Shown in pieces: positions 9,991 to 22,270 of a stretch of 64,000 bases of DNA; within the stretch, counting starts at the first letter, position 1, and every line of letters starts with the position of its first letter. The DNA comes from Drechmeria coniospora (lineage: Eukaryota > Ascomycota > Sordariomycetes > Hypocreales > Ophiocordycipitaceae), in assembly GCF_001625195.1 (NCBI RefSeq), contig NC_054391.1, positions 1,922,001-1,986,000 on the forward strand, in the 5' to 3' direction. Under the pieces are notes generated by a model that made no database searches, had not been told where the DNA came from, and saw only the letters and a list, made by a program, of their open reading frames with translations. The position numbers were made by a program, and so were the translations under genes.

Positions 9991-12900
9991 GTAGCACCAA
10001 CGTTCTCATTTACTTGATAATATATAATACTACTCCGTACCCACAGCGAACCTGGAGGAGGTCTCGTCCGGCCGGCCATGTTGTTCCAGCGCTTGTGAGT
10101 GCCTCATAGTGATGTGCAGACATCTGCACAAAAGGTACGTATGTACTGCTTCTCTAGGAGTTGATCAATGTGTTGGTGTTGGCCAGAGCCCGTCTGGTCA
10201 GCGAACAGGCTCCAAGTATTGATCTCTGGCGCAATATTGAGCCCTGAAGCTCCTTTCTTTGCCTACTCGGATGGATACCTTGGTTCCTCTACCTCGCAAT
10301 ACGGAATGCATCCCATTGTGGCCGCACCTCGTCGCCGCACGACATGCTTCTGTCAGCTTCATCGAGGAGTCCCAGCCTTGATCGAGTTCAAAGCTCCGCT
10401 CTCCCTGAAAAACACAGCGTCGAGGAAATTGTGACTTGACTCGACCTCACGCATGCATGTCTCACGCAGGCTACTCGGGCCTCGAAAACTCGTCGTCGTC
10501 ACCAAAAAAAAAGTGAACGGCCCGATCCCTCTGGCAACCAAGCAAGCATCGCAGGGAGGCCACGGCGACGATTGCATTTGTTTGTTTCCATCACCCTGAC
10601 GCACACTAGCTGATGCAGCATGTGTCGACGCTTGCGTACTTGTACCGCCACATAGCAACGACGGGTGCTCCATACTACGTAGATGCATACTACAAGTATT
10701 TGTGCAACATGTCCTCCGTACTCCGCACGAGTATGGGCACGAGTAAGCGCACCTTGGAACGTATTGTACACAGCAAGTGGAAAGACAGCACTGCTCGTCT
10801 TCATCACTGGTCAAGTACCTTTCTCACGTTAGCGGCAATGAAAGTGACTTCTGGACGGTCAAATACGTCAGCCCCCCAACGTACAGTACGTCGCCCGCAG
10901 TCTCGACAATTACTTGCATTTCCACCTTCAGCCGTTATCCTCCACAACCCTCGTCGCCTGCGCAACTCTGGTCCACCCTCGCACTCAACCCTCGGCAACG
11001 CCGCGCTGGGGTCGCCGAGCCCTGGGCCTCATGGCCATCTTTGCTCCTATTTCTCCCTCTATCCTGTCATTCGCACGAGTCGTGAGATGCGGACATGACC
11101 TGATGTGCAACCTGACCACCCACCCACTCACCCACATCGTGCTCGCACCTGCTCCTTACTCGGTGCGACGCAGCTGTCTCAGGGGCAAACGCGCGAATCG
11201 TGAGGGTAGGTAGGTTAGGTGCACCGTGCAACAATCATTCAATCTTTGCAGTTCTCGACGACAAATTAGAATGATGCTGGGCATCGATGGCCACGCCAAG
11301 AATCTCCTCGCTGCGGGCGAAGCAATCAGCCCCCTGATCAGCCCCAAGACCACGCAACCACATATCGAACGCTCCCTCCGTCGGGCGAATGAAGCGCTTC
11401 AGTGTTCTAAACCACGAGCCCCTTTCTACTTATCCAACAACGGCCAGGCCAGGCTTGGGGTCGGTAAAGACGGACTTTGGTGACTGCAGATGGTGCCTGC
11501 GACATACGCCCTTGGTTTCCGGACGGTCTCATGTCGAGGGCATCGCAGATCTGTGCAGGATTCCTGGCTCAATAGCCAGCTCAACATCAACCCTTGTGCC
11601 TCGCATCCAATTCAGCATCTGCGCACCAGACGCAGAGCCTTCCGTTCGTGCGATTGTCATGATCAGGGAAGATCTTGAGAAGCTTCATGGCGTTTGCCTA
11701 GGGGCAACCGGATGGCTTCCCCCTTGAGTGCACAGAAGGAGTCGTCCACCACCTCCGCATGGGGTGAACAGAGTGACGGACTCGACCGGAAACCGTAGAA
11801 CGAATGATTTCCCTAAACTCGGCGAGAGCTCCAGTGTTCTCGCTGCAGGGATCCTTTTAGTGCCAGTTCATTGACACGACAGTGCAGCGTTCGGGCGGCT
11901 GAACAGAGCCACAAGTCTACAGCAAGTACACGTACGAGTAAGTTGGTGTAAGCAAGTTGTACATGCATCAAAAAATCTACAAGTTTAGACCTTGGTGTAA
12001 TAGCAATGATACTGATAATACTTGCCATCCTGATGCGGTACCAAGATTGGTGGGTCATGCGGGCCGCTCCGCCACCCCTGTCTGCTCGCCTTGCGATGAT
12101 GCTCAGCAGGTGAAGCACGACTTGGATGGAGCAAACAGCCTCCGTTCTGCGGCCAGTAGAAGAATCGCAATTGTCAAGTATAATCATCATCATCATCATC
12201 ATCATTCGCCATCATGCCATGTCTTTCAACGACATGGTTGGAAAACGGCATGCCGGAGTAACGACGAGAGATGTCATAATGCTTTTACCCGGATGCGCAA
12301 CAGCCAAACTTTACTATTGTTTGGCTCCTGGTATCTGTGACAGCGCAACGACCGAATACGATCTCAGCACCTGCTATCAATGATAACATGGCCGCCACGA
12401 GTGCGCAGCGAATAATCCGCAAAAGTGCTACGGCGCTCAGCCTGTTCTTGCGCCCCGCATCAACCATCTTCCCAGCCCGAGGTGCGAAAGAAACTCGGTG
12501 GACAGGCGAGGCAGCGCAAACCCTCCACCCACCACCCAGCCCCTAGGGTCCTATCGCCGCCGCAGGCTTGACAAGGCCTCTAGGAAGCCTTTGTGGCGGA
12601 GGCAAATGCGGCGATGCCATCCGAATACGTCCATCGCGGCCGGAGAAAAACGCTCACTTCGTTTCGCCTCACAAACGGACGTTGACCGAAATGAATGATG
12701 CCGTTGCAGCATCCCCGCCGTCAATCCCTACGCCCAACCATAATTCGTGATTGCACATCAGAATCCCTGGTCCAACCATCTTCCGAGACCGAACCGCTCT
12801 ACGGAACACGAAATGGAGGAACGCGGTACTGATTCGCTTCCGGAATACGAGGCATACATTCGATGTTGTTTCTTTATCCTTCCCCTTGGCCAAGCTCCCG

Positions 12901-14655
12901 TACCGCTGGAAGATGCAACGTAGCTCAGCTGCGTTAATATTTAACTATTCCAGCGGTAGAAATACCATTGTTGCTCAAGATCAGTCGATCTGCATAATAG
13001 TTGTTGAGCGACGTTGTGCGGCGCGGCCTGAAGGTACGGACGGTTCAACGCCAAACAACAACAAAGGACGACTGGTCACGCATGATTCGGCGCACCAGCC
13101 TCCTATCACTTATTGAACGTGTCAGGCGCTCGAGCACTCGGGTTGCGTCATGACGGCTGTAGGTTGCCTGCACAGCTACGATGATACCACGCGGATGATG
13201 CCATGCGAACTTCGCAGAGACGTGTTATCAAAGATTGCATGCGAAACACAACACATACACGCCAGTGTGCGCACGGGGTGCTGAACGTAAACGTAATGCG
13301 ACGTCGCTCCGGGGTTGGGTACGGACAGTAATACCACTCAACCCTCGAGAGGGATCTGCACCTCGTTCGTCATGTAGCTCATGTGAGCAGCGCGGCACGC
13401 CAGTTGGTCGGGCTCGTTCCAGATCACGTGAATATGTTCACCAGCCAGCAAAGCAAGCCTTCACATTGGATTGTCCTGTCCGCCCCTCAGAATGCTCTGC
13501 CGCCACCCATTCCGATTTCGTCCCACCCCTGCATCGTCATCACTCCTCCGACAAGTTGAGCAGTCGGACCAATCAAGCTGGACAAAAGGTATCCCCCGCG
13601 CAGCCTCGAGCTAGATATTCCTGTTGATCGCGACGCAAGCCACGGTTCCGTTTGCGGCTGGCTGGCGGACGGGCTGGCTGGCGGGCGAGTGCACAGATTC
13701 ACTTCGGGCCGCAGAACCGTGCGCGTAACTGTAATTCAGTCAATCAGTGTACCACCATATGCGTACATGGAAAACCTGCTTTTGGCGTGTGCACAACAAA
13801 GGATTCAAAGTTGTTGAAGCCATGATGCCTATGGCCAGTAACCGTACTTCCGTACTAGGAGGTACTCCGTAAGCACGGAGTAAAAACACATCATCAAAAT
13901 GGAGTGGACCGAGACCAGTGAACGGAGTGCTGTAATTACCGGTAATAATTACTCCCACAGCGTCATTTGCATTTGCATGTACAGGTACGCCGTACAAGTA
14001 TTACTAAACGCTCATAGGTGTACTTGTATTCCGTACTCCTCGCATGCACTGTACAGGGTAATGCACTTCGAGTTGGTATGCGTCTGCACTTGCACACACA
14101 TTACGTGTGCCGAGTAATTACAGCACATGTACGAGAGGAACTTGGCAACACGCCGGCGACCCAGTGCGGATCAGACTTTGGCATGCACGGCTGCTACGGG
14201 ACAAACAACAACCCAGCGAGGCCCGGGGCAAACCTTGCTGGACTACTACCTAGGAGGAGGTACTGATTGGGCAAGGTACGTACACATGCACTGTACGTCG
14301 TACGTACGAGGTGATTCATGTGCTGACGATGTGTACAGTTGGGGTGGTGTATCAATAATACTCCGTACTCCGTACGGAGAACACGTACAGCTACTGTACG
14401 GAGTACGGAGTACAGTACTTACGGAGTACTCATGAGCACAACTACCTACTAGGTACTCCGTACAGTAGTAAGTACTTACATCCAGGTACATGCACATGTA
14501 CATGTAGGTACGTAGGTGTATCAGCACAAGTACATGTACGGTATGCCAGTATGTGCATGTACTTTCCGGAGTACATGTACGGCGTGCCTGCAGCTGTACT
14601 CTGTACACTGAATATTTGTACACTACAGTACAGTCCGGTAATGGAAAGCCTCACA

Positions 14656-14701
14656 TAAGTACTTGCACGGAAAGCGGACTATTACTCCGTGCAAGTACTT
14701 A
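14656..14701. repeat. Perfect 15-bp inverted repeat
   Basis: The left arm at 14656-14670 (TAAGTACTTGCACGG) and the right arm at 14687-14701 are exact reverse complements, separated by 16 bases. It lies in the motif cluster of the gene desert and could form a hairpin. Confidence 0.85.
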
Positions 14702-15339
14702 CTGTACATCCCCCATGACAATCACTGCGGACACTCCCGGCTCGCACGGACCCCCCCAAAGCTCCGATTCTACCCCCCCGGCAGCCAACAGCTGTTGTCC
14801 TGCTGGTGGGTATCCCGACGGCTAGCAGCCAATCGCTGCCACCAATTCCTTCCTCGACATGCTGTGGGCCCGCTCTGACTTGAGCATGGCCGACGCCCCA
14901 CCGTGCCACCAGCCAGTCGGTCAGTCATCCTCTCTTCACATCATCCTCTCTTCACTGCCTTCGGCGCCTGTGTTCATGCAAGTACTTGTCTGTGTCGGAG
15001 GCTTGGCTTGGTTGATCCGAGCTAGGCCGTACGGTCTGCCTGTCGGTTTACACCTACAAGTGCAAGTACTAACAGCGTGTTCCGATGCCTAGGTGTTAGG
15101 TCCACGTACTTACTAGGTATCTGTCAGTCGGCCAGCCGGGCGGGACCTGTCTGTCCAGCAGGCTCTCCCACAGCTCGGAGCCCTTCCCTGCCTTCCACCG
15201 CACCCGTCCCCTCCCTCCCTCGTTCCCCTCGACTAGCACGAGGTTGAGGTGGTGGTGGCAGCCGTAGCCTTGCTGGCCCCCATCCCCGTCTGCGCTCCTC
15301 TCTATTTTGCTCTCTCCTCTCGTCCTTGTATCCTTGCCG

Positions 15340-15347
15340 TATAAATT
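15340..15347 (+). promoter_or_regulatory. TATA-like box
   Basis: TATAAATT about 95 bases upstream of the ATG at 15443, followed by an 18-base run of C (15353-15370) and then a pyrimidine-rich leader. Position and spacing fit a core promoter for the acidic-protein gene. The assignment is inferred from sequence alone. Confidence 0.45.
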
Positions 15348-15442
15348 CCGCACCCCCCCCCCCCCCCCCCGTCGGCCTGGGGCTCCCACTCGCATCTCAC
15401 AACCCCATCGTGTGAATCGCTTGGCCCAATCAGAGACGCACC

Positions 15443-16153
15443 ATGTCATCCCGTAAGAGAAAGCAGGACGAGGAGGAGGAGGAGCTCGTGTCCCTCCCCG
15501 AAGACGACGGCGAGGAGGAAGAGGAGTAAGTTTGCAACACCCTTTGGCCCGCGGCTCTGCGCCATACGTTGCCGTCGACTCGGCTCAGGCCCACGACCAT
15601 TCATGGGACGGAATGCCCGAGACGGTTGCTGATGACCTCAGGTACGTCTCCACCGGCGATGAGGACGAAGTCGACGACGACAAGGACGAGGACGAGGAGG
15701 AGGAGGCTGAGGATGCTGAGGGTGACGAGGAGGATGGCGACGACGACGAGGCCGAGGGCGAAAAGGCAGAGAACGGTGTTGAGAACGGTGTCGAGAACGG
15801 CGTCAAGGGTGGGTGCATGCCGTCCAACGTCCTTGATAGCCTGCTAACGCGTCGCAGACGACGAGCCCCCGGCTAAGAAGCGCAAGACGGACGAGGCCTC
15901 GACCGAGAATGGCCTCAACGGCGAAGTCGCAAAGGAGGGCGGCGCCAAAGACGACGATGGCGACGCAAAGGTTGACGATGCCAAAGTTGACGATGCCAAA
16001 GCTGACGATGCCAAAGCCGACGATGGCGACGTCGACGCCGAGGGTAAAAAGGACGCTCCTGCCGCCGTCAAGGAAGCCGTCAAGGCACCCGAGAGCACAG
16101 AAAAGCTGGCAGAGGCCGAGCCGGAAGCCGCTGCCGCTGGCGGTGATGAATAG
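15443..16153 (+). CDS. Small highly acidic protein with nuclear localisation signal
   Basis: CDS join(15443..15525,15642..15808,15858..16153), 181 aa. It starts MSSRKRKQDEEEEE and is dominated by Asp/Glu runs. PPAKKRKTD in the third exon is a good nuclear localisation signal, and near-repeats of AKVDDAKVDDAKADD and NGVENGV follow or precede it. Introns: GTAAGT...CTCAG, then GTGGGT with CTAAC branch and CGCAG. Both junctions keep frame (phases 2 and 1). Similar short acidic proteins with this N-terminus are common in Sordariomycetes without a defined role. The composition resembles acidic histone-chaperone tails, but no domain is recognised, so function is open. Confidence 0.75.
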
Positions 16154-17729
16154 TCACGCACGCATATACATGTATGTAGCTGCCGCGATGCGCCATTCGA
16201 CCTGTCATCCTCCATTGAGGCGTCGTCGTGTGCGCCGAATCACCTGCCAAGTACCCAATATGCGACTGTCGCACTTGCTCTGCTCAAACTTGCTGTCCAC
16301 CGCGGCGATCGCGGCTTCAGTCCACCACCCGTACGTGATATGGAAGCCCAGTCATAATTTCATCGCAGTGGGACGCCCGCCACCGTCGGGGCATGACGGA
16401 ACCACTTCGCCGCGTTCTCGTTCTGCGCATCCTAGCATGCTGAGCCTGGATGGAGAATGACGGCGGGATTCATACCAGTCGGCGTCGGCATTCATCCAGA
16501 GCAGGCCCCGGCCTGTTCAGGAGCAAGGAGAATGGATGGCGATGGTGTTGAATTGAACCGAGTGGATTCTATCTGAACAACTTTTGATGCATCAAAATGC
16601 ACCCGCGTCGTTGGAAGGCCACGCTTGCCATCCAACGCGGCATTGTAGAGCAAGTGCAGGGTAGGACGATCGGGCATGGCGTGCGTGTATCGCATTCGCG
16701 ATGCTGTCGTCGATCTGACCATGCCCGAAGACTTCACTTCACGACCCCGTTCTCATGGCGATCGATCAGGGCTAGGGACATTGATGGTGAAGATGAAGAA
16801 TCGTCCACGTCACGACATCGTGTCCTCTGCGGGGGGTAAGAGAGAAGGTGCGACAGTGGACGTGCGACGGTCGGCGCCGGTACACCAGATTCCGTACTTG
16901 GATGGTGCTCAGTCGAGGCCACTCCGACAACTTTTCGTCGCCTTTTACTCCATTCATCCAAGCAACACTCAATCCCCCCAAAGGGCGAGACTAGGACGTC
17001 ATCCTTCGCCGTCCTTCGGAACATTGCGACGATAGCCAAGACTGCGTTGGCAACGTTGCGCGAGCACACGTGATTCGGTCGGCACGACAATTTCGAAGTC
17101 GGATGGAACCCCCCCCCCCCCCTTCGCTGGACACGCAGCATCAAGGCCTACGCACCTCGCGATAGGTTCAATTTTTCCTTCAGGGCGATCGGCCGGTCAG
17201 CCATTGGGAAGGAAATCAGCGTCCGACAAACCAAAGCTAGGACGCCATCGCCGCCATGTCATCCCTGGGAGGCAGGGCAGCATTGCCTAACGACCAGAGG
17301 TGACGGACAATCCAACGAGACTGTGACGTTGCGGCAACTCTCGCGGCCCCCCGAACCGAACGTAACCGGTTTCGGAAGTCCTTGGGCTCGTAGGGGCGAG
17401 TGTGGCCGTTTCCTCGTCCGGCCATGGCTTCCATGAGCGAATGGGACAGGAATGCAGCTGCTCTGGGTCCGCCCACGAGCCTAGCCGGTGGCACGAGAAG
17501 GGCCAGACCCTTCCACGTTTCCAGGAGCCGACCAACCTGCCATTGACCTCACCAGCCTGCTCTCCTTTCGGTCGGCCTGTCTTTGTCCGGCGTCGGCGGC
17601 GTCAAAGACGATTGTTATACTTATGGGGGTCGCCCCGAGTTCCAGCTCGTGCTCGGGCCGCACTCGCAGGCCATTGATCATCATCCAATCACTCTCACGT
17701 CGCCATTGACGGACGGCAGCCAGGTCATC
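16154..17729. other. Intergenic
   Basis: No gene supported. It contains a perfect 16-bp palindrome (TTTTGATGCATCAAAA, 16582-16597) and a 14-base C run (17109-17122). The right part is presumably the promoter of the membrane-protein gene. Confidence 0.65.
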
Positions 17730-18608
17730 ATGTATCTCGACACGTACGAGCGCATCGCCATCGCGTGCATCGTCTTCTACTCCTTCGCCCTCATCGGCGG
17801 CATCGCCCTCTGCTTCAAGCATGGCGCCCACAAGTCGGCCGGATGGCGTTTCCTCATCATCCTCGCCCTCGCCCGCCTCATCGGCCAGTCGATGCTGCTG
17901 GGGACCATCGATGACCCGACCAACGAGAGCCTCTACATCGGCTGGAACACGCTCAACGGCCTCGGCCTCGGCCCGCTCGTCGTCATGCTCCTCGGCCTCC
18001 TCGGCCGCGTCTTCGAGGGCATCACGGCCGTGCGGCACGGCAACTTCATATGGCGTCCACAGTTCACCCGCCTTGTCGAGCTGCTCATGCTCGTCGGTTT
18101 CATCCTCATCATCGTCGGCGGAACCCAGATTGATTACGAGGTGCAGCCCTCGAGCGCCGAGGTGCCCGCCGTCCAATACTCGGGCCTCACCGTCGCCGGC
18201 GTCGCCATCTTCACCGCCGTCACCGTCATCCTTTGCATCGCCACCAGCATCGTCTTCTTTCACTGGCACGACATTCCAGACGGCGAGCACCGAATCGCCG
18301 TCGCCGTGCTTATATCACTCCCCTTTGTCATTGTGCGCCTCATATACTCGTGCATCGAGGTCTATGGCGACGTCGTACCCTCGCGCTGGATGTACCTGGG
18401 CATGTTCATCATCATGGAGATGATCGTCGTCCTCATCTGCGAGGCTCTCGGCTTCTCGCTCGGCAAGGCCGACGAGAGGGACATGCCGCCCTTGCCGGGA
18501 CAGACCGACCCGGAGCAGGCCGACCAGGAGAAGCAGGGTGGGGGACTCTGGTTCCCAGGTAAGCGGCTTCTCGCACGCCGCGAGAGGCGGCGTGGGAATC
18601 TCTTTTAG
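17730..18608 (+). CDS. Seven-TM membrane protein, DUF7702-like
   Basis: 292 aa from the ATG at 17730 (MYLDTYERIAIACIVFYS). Upstream in-frame sequence exists but lacks membrane character, so this start is chosen. Seven hydrophobic segments are visible. The KHGAHKSAGWRFLIILALARLIGQ region after TM1 matches the fungal integral membrane family often labelled DUF7702. The tail is charged (DERDMPPLPGQTDPEQ) and ends in a basic cluster. A GTAAGC donor-like site lies in codons near 18,558, so the last about 17 residues could be replaced by splicing. Ligand and role are unknown. It converges on the CFEM receptor gene downstream, but a functional link is not shown. Confidence 0.78.
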   Translation: MYLDTYERIAIACIVFYSFALIGGIALCFKHGAHKSAGWRFLIILALARLIGQSMLLGTIDDPTNESLYIGWNTLNGLGLGPLVVMLLGLLGRVFEGITAVRHGNFIWRPQFTRLVELLMLVGFILIIVGGTQIDYEVQPSSAEVPAVQYSGLTVAGVAIFTAVTVILCIATSIVFFHWHDIPDGEHRIAVAVLISLPFVIVRLIYSCIEVYGDVVPSRWMYLGMFIIMEMIVVLICEALGFSLGKADERDMPPLPGQTDPEQADQEKQGGGLWFPGKRLLARRERRRGNLF

Positions 18609-19263
18609 TTGTCCGTGGGACATGGCGGTGCACAGGCAGGCGGCGGCGGCGGCGGCGGCGACCGTCGTCGATTCCAAAACTCTTCTGGCGCAGAGGTTTC
18701 GTTCGTTTCTATCTGGTACTACGCCTCTCGGCACCGTCAATGGTGAATGACGGTCCATCAGGGGTCACGATCACTGCCTCGTCGATTTCAATGTTCAATC
18801 AATACCCGTTGTTTCCCACCAACACACCAGACGACTATGCGTGCTATTATCTTTGCCAGGGCTTTTCTCGCTGCTTGCCATGCAGGCAGGCAGGCAGGCA
18901 AGCAGGCAAGCAAGTAAAATAATTGACCTCTATCGAGCGAGCAGCCTCGTTTCTTCTGCCGTGAATCGGTCGCCTCCGAGAACCCACTCATTCCACCGCT
19001 TGAGTTTGTGGCGCTTCCTCGAGGGCAAAAGTCTGGCGCCACGGCTCTGAAGCTATCAGCCAAGTCGGCACTCGGCAGCCAGTACGATTCCAGGTACGAA
19101 AGGGTGACATGGGAGGGAGCAGACGTTTGTTTTGACTCGCGAGAGGGTCGCGGGAATCAACATCAACTGGACGCGTGGGCTTACACTTGCGGTGCCGATA
19201 TCTCGTGTTCTCTTCGGTGCACTACCTGAGCGCGAGTCGACAGCAGAAAAAAGACAGAAAAAG
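18609..19263. other. Convergent intergenic region with CAGG repeat
   Basis: Between two convergent membrane-protein genes. A GCAG/GCAA tetranucleotide-type repeat lies at about 18,882-18,915, and GGC trinucleotide repeats near 18,640-18,660. No gene supported. Confidence 0.7.
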
Positions 19264-20926
19264 CTACCCTTTTCGGGTATTCCACTCGCCCAGCTCAATG
19301 GAGAGCGTTTTGGCCGCCCGCTCCTTGGCACGGTCAACCTCCTCCGGGTCGCAGTCGTCCTCCCCGCTGCTCCTGCCCCTACTCCTGCCCCTATTCTGAT
19401 GCCGATTCCGATCGTCGTCGCCATGCGCCCCCTCGTCCAGGTGAACTTCCACCACGGCCGGCGTTTTGCATAGCTCGGTCGTGCTGCCGAGATGACGCTC
19501 CTCGAGCCTCATGCCGTGCTCTTCGTCGGTGATGCCGAGGTCGTCGTGGTGTCGCGGCCGGTCGGCGTGACGCGAGCCCGGGTCGGTGTAGGATGCGACC
19601 GAGGAGCCGGAGCCGAAGACGCGAGGCGACAGGCGCAGCAGGACGAGGCGCATCGAGGGCATGCAAGTGCAGACGATGCCGACGTTGACCTCGATGGTCG
19701 ACCACCAGACGATTCCACGCTGGTCCCACGTCGGGTTCGTGGTGCTCGCAAAATAGACGATGGATTGGAAGCGAAGTATGGACACGACGGTGACCCTTGA
19801 CGTCCCTCGTTAATCTCGCGGCCATGCAACAATGGGGTGGCTGGGGGGGACGGGGGAGCCGAGGCGAGAGGCAACGTACAGTGCGCCCGTCATGAACATC
19901 AGGACCGCGCCCGCCTTCTTCTTCCAGTGCAGATTGAGCTTGCGAACCTGGGTCAAGGGGATGGCCAGCAGCCAGATGTCGACGGCGACGCCGATGGCGG
20001 CGTTGGCCCAGCCCGAGGCGTTCATGTCGATGCAGTGGCCCTCGGGGTCGGCGGCGAGGTCGAACTTGGTCCAGTAGTAGCTCACGGGCGTGCACTGGAA
20101 GATGACCTTGACGACGAAGGCGAGGGCGAAAGCGACCTGGAAGACAACGGTGCCCCAAAGCAGGCGGCGAACGAGAGTGGTGCTTTCGGAGAAGATGTCG
20201 AGGTAGAAAAGCGAGAGGGTCAGCTTGACGAGTGCCATGAGCAGGACGTACATCATCTCGAGTACGTAAAAGTAGATGCCAAAGGTCGTCACGTCGGGCA
20301 GGGACAGGCCCCAAACGTCTCGGCCTAGTCCGTGCTTGGCGAGGCCGAAGATCATGAGAGCGGTGCTCGGAATGCCGAGGAGCAGGGCCAACAGGCAGGT
20401 CCAATCGTCGGCACCGAGCCGGTGCTGGTGTCGGTAGCCGCCGGTGCTGCCGAAGAGGCGAAAGAGGATGCGGGTGCCGACGACGACGGCGGTGACAGCT
20501 CCGAGGGCGACATTGAGCATGTTGAACTGGATCGAGTCGTCGCGGACGGCGGTCCCGCACACGGACTCGGTCGTATTCCTCGAGACTGCGACGGGGTCAG
20601 AGGGTGGCAAGGACGAAGAAAGGCCGCACCGACGACGGCTTACAGAGTGCCTCAGGGAGGGTGCACGAGGCCAGGATGCAGCTGTCGACATCCTCCTTGG
20701 TCGCGTCGGTCCCGCAAAGGCAGGCAAGAAGAGATGTGGGACATGATTCGGCGACGCAGGGGATCTACGAGAACGGATGACGACGGTCAGGACGGGATGC
20801 AGGCTCCGGACGGCGATGCTGACTACTTACCGCGCAGGACGGCAGTTGGGAAAGGTTTGCATGCAACGAAACGGCTTCCACCGGCAGTGGAATCGGGAAC
20901 ACACCCGGCGCGAATTCGATGGCCAT
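19264..20926 (-). CDS. CFEM-domain PTH11-like G-protein-coupled receptor
   Basis: CDS complement(join(19264..19795,19880..20585,20644..20764,20831..20926)), 484 aa. An extracellular CFEM domain is followed by a fungal rhodopsin-type seven-TM domain and a charged cytoplasmic tail, the layout of Magnaporthe Pth11 relatives, which sense surface or host cues. The eight CFEM cysteines fall at residues 31, 35, 40, 47, 49, 61, 66 and 82 (LPSCAIPC, ACLCGTD, CILASC, VCGTA). Three introns of 66, 58 and 84 nt have GTAAGT, GTAAGC and GTACGT donors. All junctions keep frame and restore family motifs, including NPTWD and WWSTIE in the last exon. The N-terminus (MAIEFAPGVFPIPL) is a weak signal peptide, so the start may lie in a further upstream exon. 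Confidence 0.88.
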
Positions 20927-22246
20927 CGAGGACCAGGTCTGTCACGAGGAACCAGGAGTGCCGGGCACCATGGTGCGTATGACGAACGAACGGTGTTGGT
21001 GTCGGAATCGCGATGAGGTCCCAGTCAGACAGTCAGTCAGCGAAGTCGTATGACCATGCCGACGGCAACCTCGGCGTCAGGTCAAGGTCAGGGTCTAGGT
21101 CAAAATCGGATCGGCTGTTCGAGCGAGGTCGAGTGCTCGGAGCTTGATGGAGGCGGTCTGGCTCGGACATGAGCGAGCGAGCATGCTGTTGACTAGTAGC
21201 CGTCTCCAGGAACCCAGGACGGACAGCCGGCCACGGCCACGTACCGTGCAGCACTCAGCCGAGCTTGACTCCGTCAACGCACCCTCTTCCCGCCACCCTG
21301 GCCCCTGCCCCCCCGCCCCTTACCCGCTGCCATCGTTTGCTAGCAGCGGCCGGCGGCAAGCCTTGTTCGCGGCAGAGACACGCAGGCGCCTCGTTGGATC
21401 GTCGCTGCCGAGCTGAACCCGGACGGCTGGTTCGAAGTGCCAATCATGGTGATTGCCGGGGGTCGCCATCCGGTTGGGATGATGTTGACGTGCACGTTGC
21501 CTGCTCCTCGGACACATCATGGCGACGTGCAGTGGACGCTACGCATGGTCAACGCATGCTCGTCCAGGTGCAGGCATCATGCGTACGGGTATGTATGCAT
21601 CGTGCTAGTGCCTTGCTCGGGATGTCATGGTCCGTAGTCGAGCGATGGATTGTCCCGTCGAGGAGCATGCGAGCTCACGTACATGTCGTTTGGCATGCGC
21701 GGAAAAGAAAGAATGAAACATGTCTTTTCTTTTCCCCACGATTGGTTTAACAAGGGCGAGGACCGTGTGCCGGCTAAGGGACCCAAGCCCTGGTTCTGGG
21801 CCCCCGTCCAAGACATGATTATTATAGTCGTGCGCATGTACTTGCACGTACATACAAGTACCTGTCCTTCTCGTGTACCTGTGCGTGTGCTTGTGCGTGT
21901 GCGGAGTACTTGTACATGTACTCGTTCTTGCCACTGCGCTTGGATGAGGAGGAGAGGGAAAGGGGGCCGGGGATCGCGGTACATGTACATGCACCAGCAT
22001 GGTAGCACATGTACTGCTCTGTAGCACTACATGGAACTACGAGCAAGTCACACGCAGCATACCATGCCATGCCACGCCGAGCTGCGAGACATTGATGGTT
22101 GAAACGACTCAGGCAGACAGGGGAAACGAGCGTACGAGGGCCTGTATCCGAAGTTGCATACCCGACCAGTACCTAGATAGGTGCGAGGGAAGGTGCCTGG
22201 ATAGGTGTGAATGACGGTAGCTACGAGTATGATGGTAATGCTCTAC

Positions 22247-22270
22247 TACCTACTAGGTACCTAGTAGGTA
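22247..22270. repeat. Perfect 24-bp palindrome
   Basis: The sequence reads identically on both strands around a central GGTACC, with arms TACCTACTA / TAGTAGGTA. It is flanked by TACGGAGTA motifs. It could form a cruciform or be a dimer binding site. No function is shown. Confidence 0.9.

Larger units (their letters stand above)
6234..15442. other. Nine-kilobase gene-poor region
   Basis: No gene could be supported on either strand. The part nearest 6,234 is GC-rich and probably holds the promoter and leader of the TBC gene. It contains a 14-bp tandem repeat (about 6,618-6,670) and a GGAT microsatellite (about 7,302-7,324). TACTCCGTAC-type motifs cluster at about 8,450-8,900, 9,110-9,990 and 13,850-14,720. 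An ATC run lies at about 12,182-12,207. A few open frames (for example minus strand 11,156-11,353) look protein-like but are broken and unrecognised. Confidence 0.7.

Noticed and set aside
12181..12207. ATC/CAT run as a His-tag-like coding region
   Set aside because: A simple trinucleotide microsatellite in a gene desert; the flanking frames are short and unsupported.
19391..20560. 389-codon minus-strand frame overlapping the receptor gene
   Set aside because: Arg/Pro/His-rich out-of-frame reading of the CFEM receptor; the spliced model explains the locus.
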